This document shows, in pieces, positions 54,633 to 64,000 of a DNA stretch of 64,000 bases (position 1 is its first letter; the number at the start of each line of letters is the position of its first letter). The notes below the pieces were generated by a model. That model was not told the origin of the DNA. It saw only the letters and a list, made by a program, of their open reading frames with translations, and searched no databases. The stretch is from the NCBI GenBank assembly GCA_020250445.1, contig JADCEF010000073.1:31293-95292 (forward strand). Direction: 5' to 3'. The translations under genes and the position numbers were made by a program. The stretch is from Rhodobacter sp. (lineage in GTDB: Bacteria; Pseudomonadota; Alphaproteobacteria; Rhodobacterales; Rhodobacteraceae).

Positions 54633-56132
54633 ATGCAGGACCTTACCCACTGGATCAACGGCGCACATGTGAAGGGCACCTCGGGACGATTTGCCGATGT
54701 GTTCAACCCCGCCACGGGCGAGGTGCAGGCCCGCGTGCCGCTGGCGTCAAAGGACGAGCTGGACCATGCCGTGTCCGCAGCCGCCAGGGCGCAGGTCACC
54801 TGGGGGGCCACCAACCCGCAGCGCCGGGCGCGGGTGATGATGGAGTTTGTCCGCCTTCTGAACCGCGACATGGACAAGCTGGCCCAGGCGCTGAGCCGCG
54901 AACACGGCAAGACCCTTCCGGACGCGAGGGGCGATATCCAGCGCGGCCTGGAAGTGATCGAATACTGCATCGGCGCGCCGCAGATGCTGAAGGGCGAATT
55001 CACCGACAGCGCCGGTCCCGGCATCGACATGTATTCCCTGCGCCAGCCCCTGGGCGTGGCCGCCGGGATCACCCCGTTCAACTTTCCCGCCATGATCCCG
55101 ATGTGGAAGATGGGCCCCGCCCTGGTTTGCGGCAATGCCTTTATCCTCAAGCCCAGCGAGCGTGATCCTTCGGTCCCGCTGATGCTGGCGGAACTGATGC
55201 AGGAAGCGGGCCTGCCCGACGGCGTGTTGCAGGTGGTGAACGGCGACAAGGACGCGGTCGATGCCATCCTCGACAACCCGGCCATCGCCGCCATCGGCTT
55301 TGTCGGCTCAACCCCGATTGCCGAATACATCTACGGGCGCGGCTGTTCCAACGGCAAGCGCGTGCAGTGCTTTGGCGGGGCCAAGAACCACATGATCATC
55401 ATGCCGGACGCTGACCTTGATCAGGCCGCCGACGCGCTGGTGGGCGCGGGCTATGGCGCGGCCGGCGAACGCTGCATGGCGATTTCGGTTGCCGTGCCGG
55501 TGGGCGAGGCCACGGCGGATGCGCTGATCGAACGGCTGATCCCGCGCATCGAAAAGCTGAAAGTGGGCCCCTATACGGCAGGCAATGACGTGGACTATGG
55601 CCCGGTGGTGACGGCGGCGGCCAAGGCGAACATCCTGCGGCTGGTCGAAACCGGCGTGGCCCAGGGCGCGAAGCTGGTGGTCGACGGGCGGGGCTTCAAG
55701 CTGCAGGGGTATGAAGACGGCTTCTTCGTGGGTCCGCACCTGTTCGACCATGTCACGCGCGACATGGACATCTACCGCAAAGAGATTTTCGGCCCCGTTC
55801 TGTCCACCGTCCGCGCCAGGACCTATGAAGAGGCGCTGGCCTGTGCCATGGATCACGAATACGGCAACGGCACCGCGATTTTCACCCGCGACGGCGATAC
55901 GGCGCGCGACTTTGCCCACCGCATCAACATCGGGATGATCGGCATCAACGTGCCCATTCCGGTGCCGCTGGCCTATCACACCTTCGGCGGCTGGAAAAAA
56001 TCAGCCTTTGGCGACCTGAACCAGCACGGGCCGGACAGCTTCCGCTTCTATACGCGGACCAAGACCGTCACTTCGCGCTGGCCCAGCGGCATCAAGGAAG
56101 GCGCAAGCCTGAACTTCCGCCCGATGGACTGA
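54633..56132 (+). CDS. mmsA: Methylmalonate-semialdehyde dehydrogenase (CoA-acylating)
   Basis: Converts methylmalonate or malonate semialdehyde to propionyl-CoA or acetyl-CoA with NAD in valine, beta-alanine and pyrimidine degradation. 499 residues; signatures are LTHWINGAHVKGTSGRFADVFNPATGEV, GVAAGITPFNFPAMIPMWK, FVGSTPIAEYIY, KRVQCFGGAKNHMIIMPDADL and catalytic Cys281 in GAAGERCMAISVAVP. ACCGGAGGATCGG is the ribosome site. A second copy of its last 342 bases follows the next gene (57513-57854). It links functionally with the beta-alanine aminotransferase at 28028. Confidence 0.96.
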   Translation: MQDLTHWINGAHVKGTSGRFADVFNPATGEVQARVPLASKDELDHAVSAAARAQVTWGATNPQRRARVMMEFVRLLNRDMDKLAQALSREHGKTLPDARGDIQRGLEVIEYCIGAPQMLKGEFTDSAGPGIDMYSLRQPLGVAAGITPFNFPAMIPMWKMGPALVCGNAFILKPSERDPSVPLMLAELMQEAGLPDGVLQVVNGDKDAVDAILDNPAIAAIGFVGSTPIAEYIYGRGCSNGKRVQCFGGAKNHMIIMPDADLDQAADALVGAGYGAAGERCMAISVAVPVGEATADALIERLIPRIEKLKVGPYTAGNDVDYGPVVTAAAKANILRLVETGVAQGAKLVVDGRGFKLQGYEDGFFVGPHLFDHVTRDMDIYRKEIFGPVLSTVRARTYEEALACAMDHEYGNGTAIFTRDGDTARDFAHRINIGMIGINVPIPVPLAYHTFGGWKKSAFGDLNQHGPDSFRFYTRTKTVTSRWPSGIKEGASLNFRPMD

Positions 56133-56393
56133 CAGAAGGGGGCAATCCTGGCAAGAACCGACGGAAATGGTCTTGCCAGCGCGGCCGCAAGCCAACCTGC
56201 CTTGCCGATCCAAGGCTGCGCCCTTCCGTCAGCCCGACGGAACAAGGCTGGATGGTGCCGCTCGCGCCATTCCCGTGGCAGGCAGCAAGGGCTCGCGACA
56301 GCGAAAGCTTGCAGCGGCGTAAAACAGGCAGACCTCAGCGACGGAACGCGCAGGCCAGACCGTTAAACTGACAGGATCAATAAGGAGAATGTC

Positions 56394-57509
56394 ATGCGTC
56401 TGCACGCCTTCACGGTTTTGACGATTCTTGTGCTTGCCTGCGGCGCTGCCGGATCAGCGCATGAGACCAGGCTGGAGACCGAAACAGAGGTCACGGGCGA
56501 CGCTAAAATGCGCGTCTTCGAAGGGGTCGCCGCGCCCAACCCGGCGGATGCTGGGGGATTTGACCTTTATGGAGCTTTCCCCAACGATCACAATCCTTTC
56601 CGCATCGACACAACAATCGCGCTGGGCATGGACGGCTTCGGATTGCGCGGCCCCGATCGGGGTCTTATGGGGGAATTGCCCGGTGCCGGCCCGGATTGGG
56701 CGTTGAACATGATCCCGTTCGGCGTAGCAATCGACGGCGTGATCATTGACCCATCCGGTCCATGGTACAGCGGGGGGGCTGCCGACCCGGAAAACCCGTT
56801 TGATCGGGCATGCACCGGCTGGGAGTACGAGGTTAACGACCCGCGCGTCCGCGCAATTGTCGGCATGCCTGACGAGGTGCGCGGCCATGTTCAGCCCAGC
56901 GGCATGTTCCACTATCACGGACGTCCGGCCCGCATGATTGCTGCGGCGCGGCAGCGTGCGGGCAACCCGGATGACATCTTCGTGGTGGGCTACTCGGCAG
57001 ACGGCTGGCCCATAATCGACCACCGCCTGCGGAATACCAAAGGAGAGGTCATCGATTTGGTCTCGGGCTATCGATTGCGGCAAGGCCAGCGCAACGCGGT
57101 GCCGGGAACCGATCCGGCGCAGATACCGAAAGGTCGGTTTGACGGTCTTTATGTTCAGGACTATGTTTTCGATCCCGTGGGCGCCAAGGCGAAGGCACCC
57201 TCGAATGCCGTGGTTCTTGATGCGCGCAATGGCATTGTCCTTGGTGACGGTCTTCCAACGCTGCCCGGCTATCCCAGCCAACACTACGCCTATGTCATGA
57301 CGACTGACTGGCCGCAGATTCCCCGCATGTTCGCTGGCCCGCCGTCGCCCAGCTTTGCAGCCGTGATCCCGCTTGATTCAACAGCTTTTCTGTCGCGCAT
57401 GGCGGCAGAGCTGGGGCTGACCCTGCAGCCGGTCCGGCGCGCAATTTATGACAATTGCCCCGGAACGTTGCAGAACTTCCGCCTGCCCAACGGTCGAGCG
57501 CCCTATTGA
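56394..57509 (+). CDS. Secreted YHYH-domain protein
   Basis: A 371-residue exported protein: signal peptide MRLHAFTVLTILVLACGAAGSA, mature start near HETRLETE. The middle has HVQPSGMFHYHGRPARMI (FHYH at 172-175), the hallmark of YHYH-domain proteins, and TIALGMDGFGLRGPDRGLMGELPG. Function of YHYH domains is unknown; they are often on marine or soil bacterial extracellular proteins. Codon and base use is slightly less GC-rich than mmsA. The gene is inserted between mmsA and a copy of the mmsA 3' end. Confidence 0.75.
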   Translation: MRLHAFTVLTILVLACGAAGSAHETRLETETEVTGDAKMRVFEGVAAPNPADAGGFDLYGAFPNDHNPFRIDTTIALGMDGFGLRGPDRGLMGELPGAGPDWALNMIPFGVAIDGVIIDPSGPWYSGGAADPENPFDRACTGWEYEVNDPRVRAIVGMPDEVRGHVQPSGMFHYHGRPARMIAAARQRAGNPDDIFVVGYSADGWPIIDHRLRNTKGEVIDLVSGYRLRQGQRNAVPGTDPAQIPKGRFDGLYVQDYVFDPVGAKAKAPSNAVVLDARNGIVLGDGLPTLPGYPSQHYAYVMTTDWPQIPRMFAGPPSPSFAAVIPLDSTAFLSRMAAELGLTLQPVRRAIYDNCPGTLQNFRLPNGRAPY

Positions 57510-57512
57510 CCG

Positions 57513-57854
57513 GGGCCGGTCCTGTCCACCGTCCGCGCCAAGACCTATGAAGAGGCGCTGGGCCTGGCGATGGACCACGAATACGGCAACGGCACCGCGA
57601 TCTTCACCCGCGACGGCGATACGGCGCGCGACTTTGCCCACCGCGTCAACATCGGCATGATCGGCATCAACGTGCCCATTCCGGTGCCGCTGGCCTATCA
57701 CACCTTTGGCGGCTGGAAAAAATCAGCCTTCGGCGACCTGAACCAGCACGGGCCGGACAGCTTCCGCTTTTATACGCGGACCAAGACCGTCACTTCGCGC
57801 TGGCCCAGCGGCATCAAGGAAGGCGCAAGCCTGAACTTCCGCCCGATGGACTGA
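57513..57854 (+). pseudogene. Duplicate of the mmsA 3' end
   Basis: 342 bases matching mmsA 55791-56132 at a constant offset of 1722 and only a few dozen differences at most, through to the stop. It encodes GPVLSTVRAKTYEEALGLAM through SLNFRPMD in frame. Differences such as RAK for RAR and GLAM for ACAM exclude a recent exact copy. It has no start codon of its own and begins 3 bases after the YHYH stop. Confidence 0.93.
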
Positions 57855-57867
57855 CCGGAACGGGGTG

Positions 57868-58902
57868 TCACGGCGCGGCCACTGGCACCCCGGCGCGCAG
57901 GCGGCGGGAAAAGCTGATGCTGTCATCGCTGACCGGGCCAAAGGGGCGCAGCCGGGCCTGGGCCAGCACCTGATCCAGCGGGGTGCCGGGGCGGATGACC
58001 CCCAGGCCATGCAGGTAGTCCGGCAGATGCGCCGACAGCAGGATGCGCCAGTCCAGCGGCAGGCGCGGGTCAACCATGCGTGCCAGTTTCCACGGCACCG
58101 TCGTGCAATTGGCCGTGGCGGTGTTGTAGAACCGGGGGTTTTCCGCCAGATCATTGCCCATGTCCAGAAATTGCAGGAACAGCGCGCGGCGCTGAGCGGC
58201 ATCAAGCGCCAGCGGAAAGATTGAAACGGTCTCTGGCGGGTTCTGCCGGGCATCGGTGCGCCAGCCGATGACATCGCGTTCATCTGCGGCAATCAGCACC
58301 AGGGTATAAAGGCGGAAGAACCCGCCAAAGGGGGAATAGACCTGCCCCACCCGCTTGCGCGTTTCCGCAGAAAACACCACATGCCGGCCATCGGCAAAGC
58401 CGAAGCTGATCATCACATGGGCAATGCCCGGATCACCCCAGACCGAGGTAAACAGATCAGCACCCGTCAGGTCATCAAGATCATAGCTGCGCGTTTCCCA
58501 GACGGGCGGCGGGACGTAATCCCTGTCGCTGACCCATGAGAAATTGCGGACGTTGTGCAACGTAATGCGGGTGCCCGTGATCTCTGCCGTTACCCCATGG
58601 GCAACGTCGGGCTGCCAGATACCGTCATTGCTGGGCCGGATCGTTGACCACCAGGCAAGGGCCGCGATCAGGATTGCGCCAGACCCGAGCCAGACCATCC
58701 GCCCCTGCCCGCACAACCACAGGCCGCCCAGACCAAGCAGCACCAGGCCAAGGCCCCCAAGCAGCACAGCGCGCAGGGGGCCGGAAAACTGGAACCACAG
58801 CGCCATGCCCAGCACGGCAAGAAACGGCAACACCACCACTGCCTGCACAGAACGCGCCAGCCACCCGCTGCGCCGCCGCCTGTCCGATTCCGGCCCCGCC
58901 AT
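57868..58902 (-). CDS. DUF4105-containing membrane protein
   Basis: A 344-residue protein with two or three N-terminal helices (AVVVLPFLAVLGMALWF, AVLLGGLGLVLLGLGGLWL, LGSGAILIAALAWW) and a periplasmic C-terminal domain of the DUF4105 type: NVRNFSWVSDRDYVPPPVWETRSYDLDDL, HVMISFGFADGRHVVFSAETRKR, NCTTVPWKLA. The domain includes conserved His and Cys residues suggesting a papain-like fold, but function is not established. It converges with the mmsA copy. Confidence 0.85.
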   Translation of the reverse strand: MAGPESDRRRRSGWLARSVQAVVVLPFLAVLGMALWFQFSGPLRAVLLGGLGLVLLGLGGLWLCGQGRMVWLGSGAILIAALAWWSTIRPSNDGIWQPDVAHGVTAEITGTRITLHNVRNFSWVSDRDYVPPPVWETRSYDLDDLTGADLFTSVWGDPGIAHVMISFGFADGRHVVFSAETRKRVGQVYSPFGGFFRLYTLVLIAADERDVIGWRTDARQNPPETVSIFPLALDAAQRRALFLQFLDMGNDLAENPRFYNTATANCTTVPWKLARMVDPRLPLDWRILLSAHLPDYLHGLGVIRPGTPLDQVLAQARLRPFGPVSDDSISFSRRLRAGVPVAAP

Positions 58903-58973
58903 GCCCTGCGCCCCGACCTTGTCCGCCGGGAAAGACGGTTGCAGACCCGGCGCGGCTGCGCCAGCCCGTTTCG

Positions 58974-61838
58974 CTATTCCGCCGCCATGCGCCCCGGTTT
59001 CAGCATTTGTGCAAGATAGCGGCCGGTATGGCTGGCCTCAACCCTTGCGACATCTTCCGGGGTTCCGGTGGCCACGATCCGGCCACCGCCATCGCCGCCC
59101 TCGGGGCCGATATCGATGATCCAGTCCGCCGTCTTGATGACATCAAGGTTGTGTTCGATCACAACCACGGTGTTGCCCTGTTCGACCAGTTCGTGCAGCA
59201 CATCCAGCAGCTTGCGCACATCCTCGAAATGCAGCCCCGTGGTGGGTTCGTCTAGGATATACAGGGTGCGCCCCGTGGCACGGCGGCTCAGCTCTTTTGA
59301 CAGTTTCACCCGCTGCGCCTCGCCGCCCGACAGCGTCGTCGCCTGCTGGCCCACCTTGATATAGCCAAGGCCGACCTGCACCAGCGCATCCATCTTTTCG
59401 CGAATGGCGGGCACGGCCTGAAAAAAGCCCTGCGCATCTTCAACTGTCATGTCAAGAACATCAGCTATGCTTTTGTTCTTGAATTTTATTTCCAGTGTTT
59501 CTCGGTTGTAGCGTGCCCCTTTGCAGGTTTCGCAGGTGACATAGACATCGGGCAGGAAATGCATCTCGATCTTGATCAGACCATCGCCCTGGCAGGCCTC
59601 GCAGCGCCCGCCCTTGACGTTGAAGCTGAAGCGCCCCGGCTGATAGCCGCGCGCCTTGGCCTCGGGCAGGCCCGCGAACCAGTCGCGGATCGGGGTGAAG
59701 GCCCCGGTATAGGTCGCCGGGTTTGAACGCGGCGTGCGGCCGATGGCGCGCTGGTCGATGTCGATGACCTTGTCCAGATGTTCAAAGCCCTTGATGGTTT
59801 CGCAAGGTGCGGGGGTTTCGCGCGCCCCGTTCAGGCGCGTGGCGGCGGTCTTGAACAGCGTTTCGATGGTCAAGGAGGATTTTCCGCCCCCCGAAACACC
59901 GGTGACGCAGACGAACTTGCCCAGCGGGAAATCGGCGGTGACGTTCTGCAGGTTGTTGCCGGTGGCCCCCACCACCGTCACCTTCTTGCCGCTGCCCTTG
60001 CGGCGGGTGCGGGGAACGGCAATCTCGCGCGCACCCGACAGGTACTGGCCGGTCAGGCTGGCAGGATCGGCCGCCACCTGCGCTGGCGTGCCGTGACTGA
60101 CCACCTGCCCGCCATGCACACCCGCGCCCGGCCCCATGTCAAAGACGTAGTCCGCCTCGCGGATCGCATCCTCGTCATGTTCCACGACCAGAACGGTATT
60201 GCCCTGGTCGCGCAGGTTCTTCAGCGTGGTCAGCAGCCGGCCGTTGTCGCGCTGGTGCAGGCCGATCGACGGCTCGTCCAGCACATAAAGCACGCCGGTC
60301 AGACCCGAGCCGATCTGGCTGGCCAGCCGGATGCGCTGCGATTCCCCGCCCGACAGCGTGCCGGCACTGCGCGCCAGCGTCAGATAGTTCAGCCCGACAT
60401 TCACCAGAAAGCCCAGACGCTCGCGGATTTCCTTCAGGATGGCGCGGGCAATCTCGTTCTTCTGCGGCCCCAGGGTATCGGGCACCGTGCTGATCCAGGC
60501 ATGGGCCTCGGCGATCGACATCTGCACCACCTGTCCCACATGCAGCCCGGCGATCTTGACCGCCAGCGCCTCGGGCTTCAGACGAAAGCCATGGCAGGCG
60601 CCGCAGGGGCGGTTGTTCTGGTAGCGCTCGAACTCTTCGCGCACCCAGGCGGAATCGGTTTCGCGGTAGCGGCGTTCCATATTGGGAATGACGCCCTCAA
60701 AGACACGGCTGACCTGATAGATGCGCCCGCCCTCGTCGTAGCGGAACAGGATTTCCTCTTCCCCCGATCCGAACAGGAAGACCTGATGGACATGGGCGGG
60801 CAGATCCTTCCACTTCTTCTTGCGGTCGAAGGCGTAATGTTTCGACAGCGCCTCAATGGTCTGCAGGAAATAGGGCGATTTCGACTTGGCCCAGGGGGCC
60901 AGCGCGCCCTGCCCCAGTGTCAGCTCCTGATCCGGCACCACAAGGCGTTCGTCAAAGAACAGCTCCACCCCCAGCCCGTCACAGACCGGGCAGGCCCCGA
61001 AGGGCGCGTTGAAGGAAAACAGGCGCGGCTCGATTTCCGGGATGGTGAATCCGCTGACCGGGCAGGCGAATTTTTCCGAGAAGGTGGTGCGCACTGGCTC
61101 GCCCTCGCCCTCGGCCGGGGCGGTTTCCAGAATGGCGATGCCATCGGCCAGGTCCAGCGCGGTGCGGAAGCTGTCGGCAAGCCGGGTCTGGATGCCGTCC
61201 TTCACGATGATCCGGTCCACGACCACATCGATGTCATGGCGCAGCTTCTTGTCCAGCGCGGGCGCGTCTTCCAGCTCGTGGAAGGTGCCGTCCACCTTGA
61301 CGCGCTGAAAGCCCTGCTTGCGCAGATCGAGGAATTCCTTGCGGTATTCACCCTTGCGGTCGCGGATAATCGGGGCCAGCAGATAGGCGCGGGTGCCTTC
61401 GGGCATCGCCATCACGGCATCAACCATGTCCTGCACCTGCTGCGCGGTGATCGGCAGGCCGGTGGCGGGCGAAAACGGCGTGCCGACGCGGGCGAACAAA
61501 AGCCGCATGTAATCATAGATCTCGGTCACCGTACCGACGGTGGACCGGGGGTTTTTCGAGGTGGTCTTCTGTTCGATGGAAATGGCGGGCGACAGGCCCG
61601 AGATATGGTCGACATCGGGCTTGCCCATCATGTCCAGGAACTGCCGGGCATAGGCGGACAGCGATTCCACATACCTACGCTGCCCTTCGGCATAGATCGT
61701 ATCGAAGGCCAGGCTGGACTTGCCAGAGCCGGACAGGCCGGTGATCACCACCAGCTGATCCCGCGGGATGCTGACGTCCACGCTTTTCAGATTGTGTTCG
61801 CGCGCGCCGCGCACTTCGATGAATTTCTGCTCGGCCAT
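58974..61838 (-). CDS. uvrA: Excinuclease ABC subunit A
   Basis: DNA damage sensor of nucleotide excision repair, 954 residues. Two ABC ATPase halves: Walker [40 protein letters not shown] and later [19 protein letters not shown]; signature [19 protein letters not shown] and [15 protein letters not shown]; zinc fingers [16 protein letters not shown] and [21 protein letters not shown] at 61838 ([18 protein letters not shown]) is standard; longer upstream frames are not. A single gene, leftward. Confidence 0.97.
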   Translation of the reverse strand: MAEQKFIEVRGAREHNLKSVDVSIPRDQLVVITGLSGSGKSSLAFDTIYAEGQRRYVESLSAYARQFLDMMGKPDVDHISGLSPAISIEQKTTSKNPRSTVGTVTEIYDYMRLLFARVGTPFSPATGLPITAQQVQDMVDAVMAMPEGTRAYLLAPIIRDRKGEYRKEFLDLRKQGFQRVKVDGTFHELEDAPALDKKLRHDIDVVVDRIIVKDGIQTRLADSFRTALDLADGIAILETAPAEGEGEPVRTTFSEKFACPVSGFTIPEIEPRLFSFNAPFGACPVCDGLGVELFFDERLVVPDQELTLGQGALAPWAKSKSPYFLQTIEALSKHYAFDRKKKWKDLPAHVHQVFLFGSGEEEILFRYDEGGRIYQVSRVFEGVIPNMERRYRETDSAWVREEFERYQNNRPCGACHGFRLKPEALAVKIAGLHVGQVVQMSIAEAHAWISTVPDTLGPQKNEIARAILKEIRERLGFLVNVGLNYLTLARSAGTLSGGESQRIRLASQIGSGLTGVLYVLDEPSIGLHQRDNGRLLTTLKNLRDQGNTVLVVEHDEDAIREADYVFDMGPGAGVHGGQVVSHGTPAQVAADPASLTGQYLSGAREIAVPRTRRKGSGKKVTVVGATGNNLQNVTADFPLGKFVCVTGVSGGGKSSLTIETLFKTAATRLNGARETPAPCETIKGFEHLDKVIDIDQRAIGRTPRSNPATYTGAFTPIRDWFAGLPEAKARGYQPGRFSFNVKGGRCEACQGDGLIKIEMHFLPDVYVTCETCKGARYNRETLEIKFKNKSIADVLDMTVEDAQGFFQAVPAIREKMDALVQVGLGYIKVGQQATTLSGGEAQRVKLSKELSRRATGRTLYILDEPTTGLHFEDVRKLLDVLHELVEQGNTVVVIEHNLDVIKTADWIIDIGPEGGDGGGRIVATGTPEDVARVEASHTGRYLAQMLKPGRMAAE

Positions 61839-61955
61839 GCCCAGCCCCCATGATCCCAAGGGCAACACATAGGCCAGCGCGTCTGAGTCTCCAACCGGAA
61901 TATGTGAACAAAGAATGAACGAAGGCAAGTTTATGGGCAGATGCCCACGGCGGCA

Positions 61956-63116
61956 TCAGCCGCGCCGGCGACGCCTTGCCTGAAGGCTGTGCAGGACGAT
62001 CCCGCCAAGGCACAGCGGCACGGCAAAGCCCACCACACCCGCCGCGCCAAACCCGGCAATCAGCGCTGCAAGCAGTGGCGTGCCGGTGGTGGTGCCCAGA
62101 TTGCCCAGTTGCGCCACCGCCCCCGCCGCCAGCGACCGCTCACCCTCGCCCGCGTTCAGCTGCGGGATCGCCGCAAACGATGCGCCCTGCACGATCCCCA
62201 GCGCCGCCGCCAGCAGCAGCACCGCCGTCAGGCGCGGCACCGGCATCTGCCAGCACAGCCCCATCCCGACAGACGCAAGCAGCGCCAGCGCAAACCCCGC
62301 CTGCACCAGATGGACCGCACTGAGGCGGTGCAGCAGCCAGACCCCCAGCGTCAGCGATACGCCGATGCTGACCAGCGGCATGGCCGTGGCCGCCAGCGTC
62401 CGGTCTGCCCCCAGCATCGGCGGCAGCAGCGTCAGCAGCGCGACATACAGGATGGTGTAAAACAAAAAGCCCATCGCCGGGGCGGCCATGCGGGGTGAGC
62501 GGTAGATGGTGCCGTGCTGGCGGATCACACCGGCCAGCGTCAAAGGCGGCAGGGCCGCCGGGGCAAGGCGCGGCAGCAGCACGGCCAGCACCGCCGCAAT
62601 CGCCAGCATATACCCGGAATGCGCCAGAAACAGCGCCCTTACCCCCTGCCAGTCCGCCAGCCACGGCCCGATCACCGCCAGCCCGGCAAAGGACAGGCCA
62701 AAGAAGCTGGACCACAGCGTCATCGCCAGCCCCTGATGCCGCTGCGGCGCGGTCTGCGCGATCAGCACCGGGCCTGCCACGACAATGCCCAGATGCGATG
62801 CGCCTTCCAGAATGCGGCTGGCCATCATCACCGGATAGGGCGGCAGCAACGCCTGACACGCCGACAGCGCCGCCCCCAGCAGCAGCGCCCCCAGCAGCAC
62901 CCGGCGCAGCCCGATCCGCTGCCCGAAAATGCCCGCCGTGGTGCCAAAGACCAGCCCGACCAGCCCTACGATGGACACCATGAAGGCAACGCGCCCCGGC
63001 GCGCCATAATCCGCCACCAGCAGATCAAAGATCACGCTGATCTTGCCAAACTGCGCCGCCGCCCCAAGGCCCGCCGCCCAGAGGACAAGGATCAGGAGTG
63101 CGGGATGCCGTGTCAT
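61956..63116 (-). CDS. MFS transporter
   Basis: A 386-residue major facilitator with about 12 helices; MVSIVGLVGLVFGTTAGIFGQRIGLRRVLLGALLLGAAL covers the loop 2-3 motif (GQRIGLRR). Substrate unknown; YCAR/efflux or metabolite uptake are both possible. It lies 117 bases from uvrA, same strand, and is probably transcribed separately. Confidence 0.85.
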   Translation of the reverse strand: MTRHPALLILVLWAAGLGAAAQFGKISVIFDLLVADYGAPGRVAFMVSIVGLVGLVFGTTAGIFGQRIGLRRVLLGALLLGAALSACQALLPPYPVMMASRILEGASHLGIVVAGPVLIAQTAPQRHQGLAMTLWSSFFGLSFAGLAVIGPWLADWQGVRALFLAHSGYMLAIAAVLAVLLPRLAPAALPPLTLAGVIRQHGTIYRSPRMAAPAMGFLFYTILYVALLTLLPPMLGADRTLAATAMPLVSIGVSLTLGVWLLHRLSAVHLVQAGFALALLASVGMGLCWQMPVPRLTAVLLLAAALGIVQGASFAAIPQLNAGEGERSLAAGAVAQLGNLGTTTGTPLLAALIAGFGAAGVVGFAVPLCLGGIVLHSLQARRRRRG

Positions 63117-63545
63117 CCGCCTTGGCTAGCAAAGCGGGCGGGGGTGCGCCATGGGGAAGGGCGGGCGGGGGGCGGGCCGGTTCCGTCAGGGAACGACCGG
63201 TAGAAGGTCATCCATGCAGGGTTTCGGATCATGGTATCGGGATATCGGAAAACGGAAAAAGTGGTCAGGGCCTCAATCCAGTCCTCATTCCCTGCGTCTG
63301 ATGCGGATGCATAGTGTACGAATAAATCCCGTTCGGTCTGATAAGTTCTTTAACTTTAATGCGCACGACATCGGGTCGGACCAGTCCTGCGACGCGCTTG
63401 AACGTGTGATTGTCAAGCTTAGCCTACGCAAGAACCCAAAGCCGACGAAGAAGTCGAAAGGACCACTGGCCAGCGCGTTCGTTTGAATATGGTGATGTGG
63501 GCAGCACAAGCACTGAAGGTGCCCGTCTGCCCACATCAAGAGTTC
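63117..63545. other. Unassigned, compositionally atypical region
   Basis: About 430 bases with lower GC than the bulk of the window. A 61-codon frame at 63301-63486 (MRMHSVRINPVRSDKFFNFN...) has weak support. A 12-bp perfect inverted repeat TGATGTGGGCAG (63493-63504) / CTGCCCACATCA (63527-63538) lies just after the truncated minus-strand gene and could terminate its transcript, though there is no T-run. Confidence 0.45.
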
Positions 63546-63861
63546 TTAGCCGCCGAGTGCGAGACCCAAGGCGTTCCTCGGGAAGAAGCTTGCAAGGGTG
63601 ACCGGGAAGTCGATTTTACCACGCGTCGCATACGTATTATGCGTTGCGTTCCCAACCAGAAGTGTATCTCGGCCCACGTCGAATTTGGATCGGGCGTATA
63701 CAGAAGATGCAAGCGCATCCGCTGTCTTGACCGACTCTAGGACGCAGAACGAAGACGTTTCTTCCCAAGATCTCCCCTCTTTGGCTTCACTGCGTATCGC
63801 AGCAACAGTGGAAAACCAACGATCAGAATAACCCGTGTCGAAGGAGATACGAAGCGAGATT
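63546..63861 (-). pseudogene. 3' part of an unknown gene, truncated by an IS5-family element
   Basis: An open minus-strand frame of 105 codons ends at TAA (63546-63548) and runs into the IS boundary at 63861. It contains RWFSTVAAIRSEAKEGRSW then SSVYARSKFDVGRDTLLVGN and FPVTLASFFPRNALGLALGG, with natural-looking composition and less GC than neighbours. No start is present. I do not recognise the family; it looks like a horizontally acquired gene whose 5' part lies beyond or was lost to the element. Confidence 0.55.
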
Positions 63862-64000
63862 AGGGTCAGGGCTCACAACCAATACATGACTGTTGCGGCG
63901 AGAGCGCATGCCGAGAGGAACAGGATCGGGCAGCGGTCGTAGCGGGTTGCGATACGGCGCCAGTCCTTCAATCGGGCGAACATGTTCTCGATCCTGTGGC
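63862..64000 (-). mobile_element. IS5-family insertion sequence, transposase C-terminus (runs off window)
   Basis: Minus-strand reading HRIENMFARLKDWRRIATRYDRCPILFLSACALAATVMYWL, stop at 63873-63875, is the typical C-terminus of IS5/IS1031-group transposases, including the DDE glutamate in RIENMFARLKDW. The outer end GGGTCAGGGCTCAC next to TA at 63861-63862 fits a TA target duplication. The rest of the element lies beyond the window. Confidence 0.85.

Noticed and set aside
59778..61853. A 691-codon plus-strand frame opposite uvrA
   Set aside because: Antisense shadow of a highly conserved gene.
63301..63486. A 61-codon frame as a gene
   Set aside because: It has no ribosome site or recognised family and sits in atypical DNA; support is too weak for a gene call.

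Overview
The window is GC-rich DNA from an alphaproteobacterium of the Rhodobacterales (Rhodobacter/Paracoccaceae type). The main evidence is an anoxygenic photosynthesis block at the left end: bchN (cut by the window edge) and bchF on the minus strand, then ppaA/aerR, ppsR/crtJ, bchG, a PucC-family gene, bchP and idi on the plus strand. PpsR-type operators (TGT-N12-ACA) lie between bchF and ppaA and directly in front of bchG. This order matches the Rhodobacter photosynthesis gene cluster, but the bchO-bchD-bchI/crt genes that follow idi in Rhodobacter capsulatus are absent; a decayed gene fragment and a dead IS630-family element sit there instead.

From about 10 to 27 kb the content is housekeeping and metabolic: homoserine dehydrogenase, a small lipoprotein, a Glu/Leu-type dehydrogenase, an EVE-domain protein, heterotetrameric sarcosine oxidase (soxBDAG), the dnaG-rpoD pair, an AT-richer insert behind rpoD (HEPN-like gene plus hicAB toxin-antitoxin) and a SulP/STAS transporter. 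From 27 to 37.6 kb is a reductive pyrimidine (or related amide) catabolism locus: rutR, an omega-aminotransferase, a cupin, an M20-type carbamoylase, a dihydropyrimidinase and an SsuABC/NMT1-like ABC importer. Two RutR-box-like operators tie it together.

From 37.7 to 43.5 kb lie a ScfR/RamB-like XRE regulator and a tightly overlapping sensory operon: receiver-only response regulator, two-helix membrane protein, symporter-histidine kinase, and a lone FliM/FliN-like protein. Next come a thiosulfate/sulfur module (YeeE, DUF6691, TIGR01244 phosphatase/rhodanese-like), a DksA-like protein near an FNR-type site, a FadJ-type beta-oxidation protein, GapR, a fused iron-type ABC permease, gapA, coaD, a CBS protein, a LysR-mmsA pair, a YHYH-domain secreted protein, a DUF4105 protein, uvrA and an MFS transporter. 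The window ends in foreign-looking DNA with a gene cut by an IS5-family element.

The main unexplained structure is of three kinds. (i) At three unrelated places (rpoD, the carbamoylase, mmsA) an accessory segment sits directly behind an intact gene and is closed on its far side by a second, diverged copy of that gene's 3' end. (ii) A roughly 340-365 bp intergenic repeat with inverted ends (CAGGGTGCTGAAA) occurs three times; two copies bracket gapA. (iii) Two copies of a roughly 47 bp palindromic element have inserted, in opposite orientation, into the same IS630 transposase gene.

All calls come from reading the sequence and from remembered family features; no database search was run.
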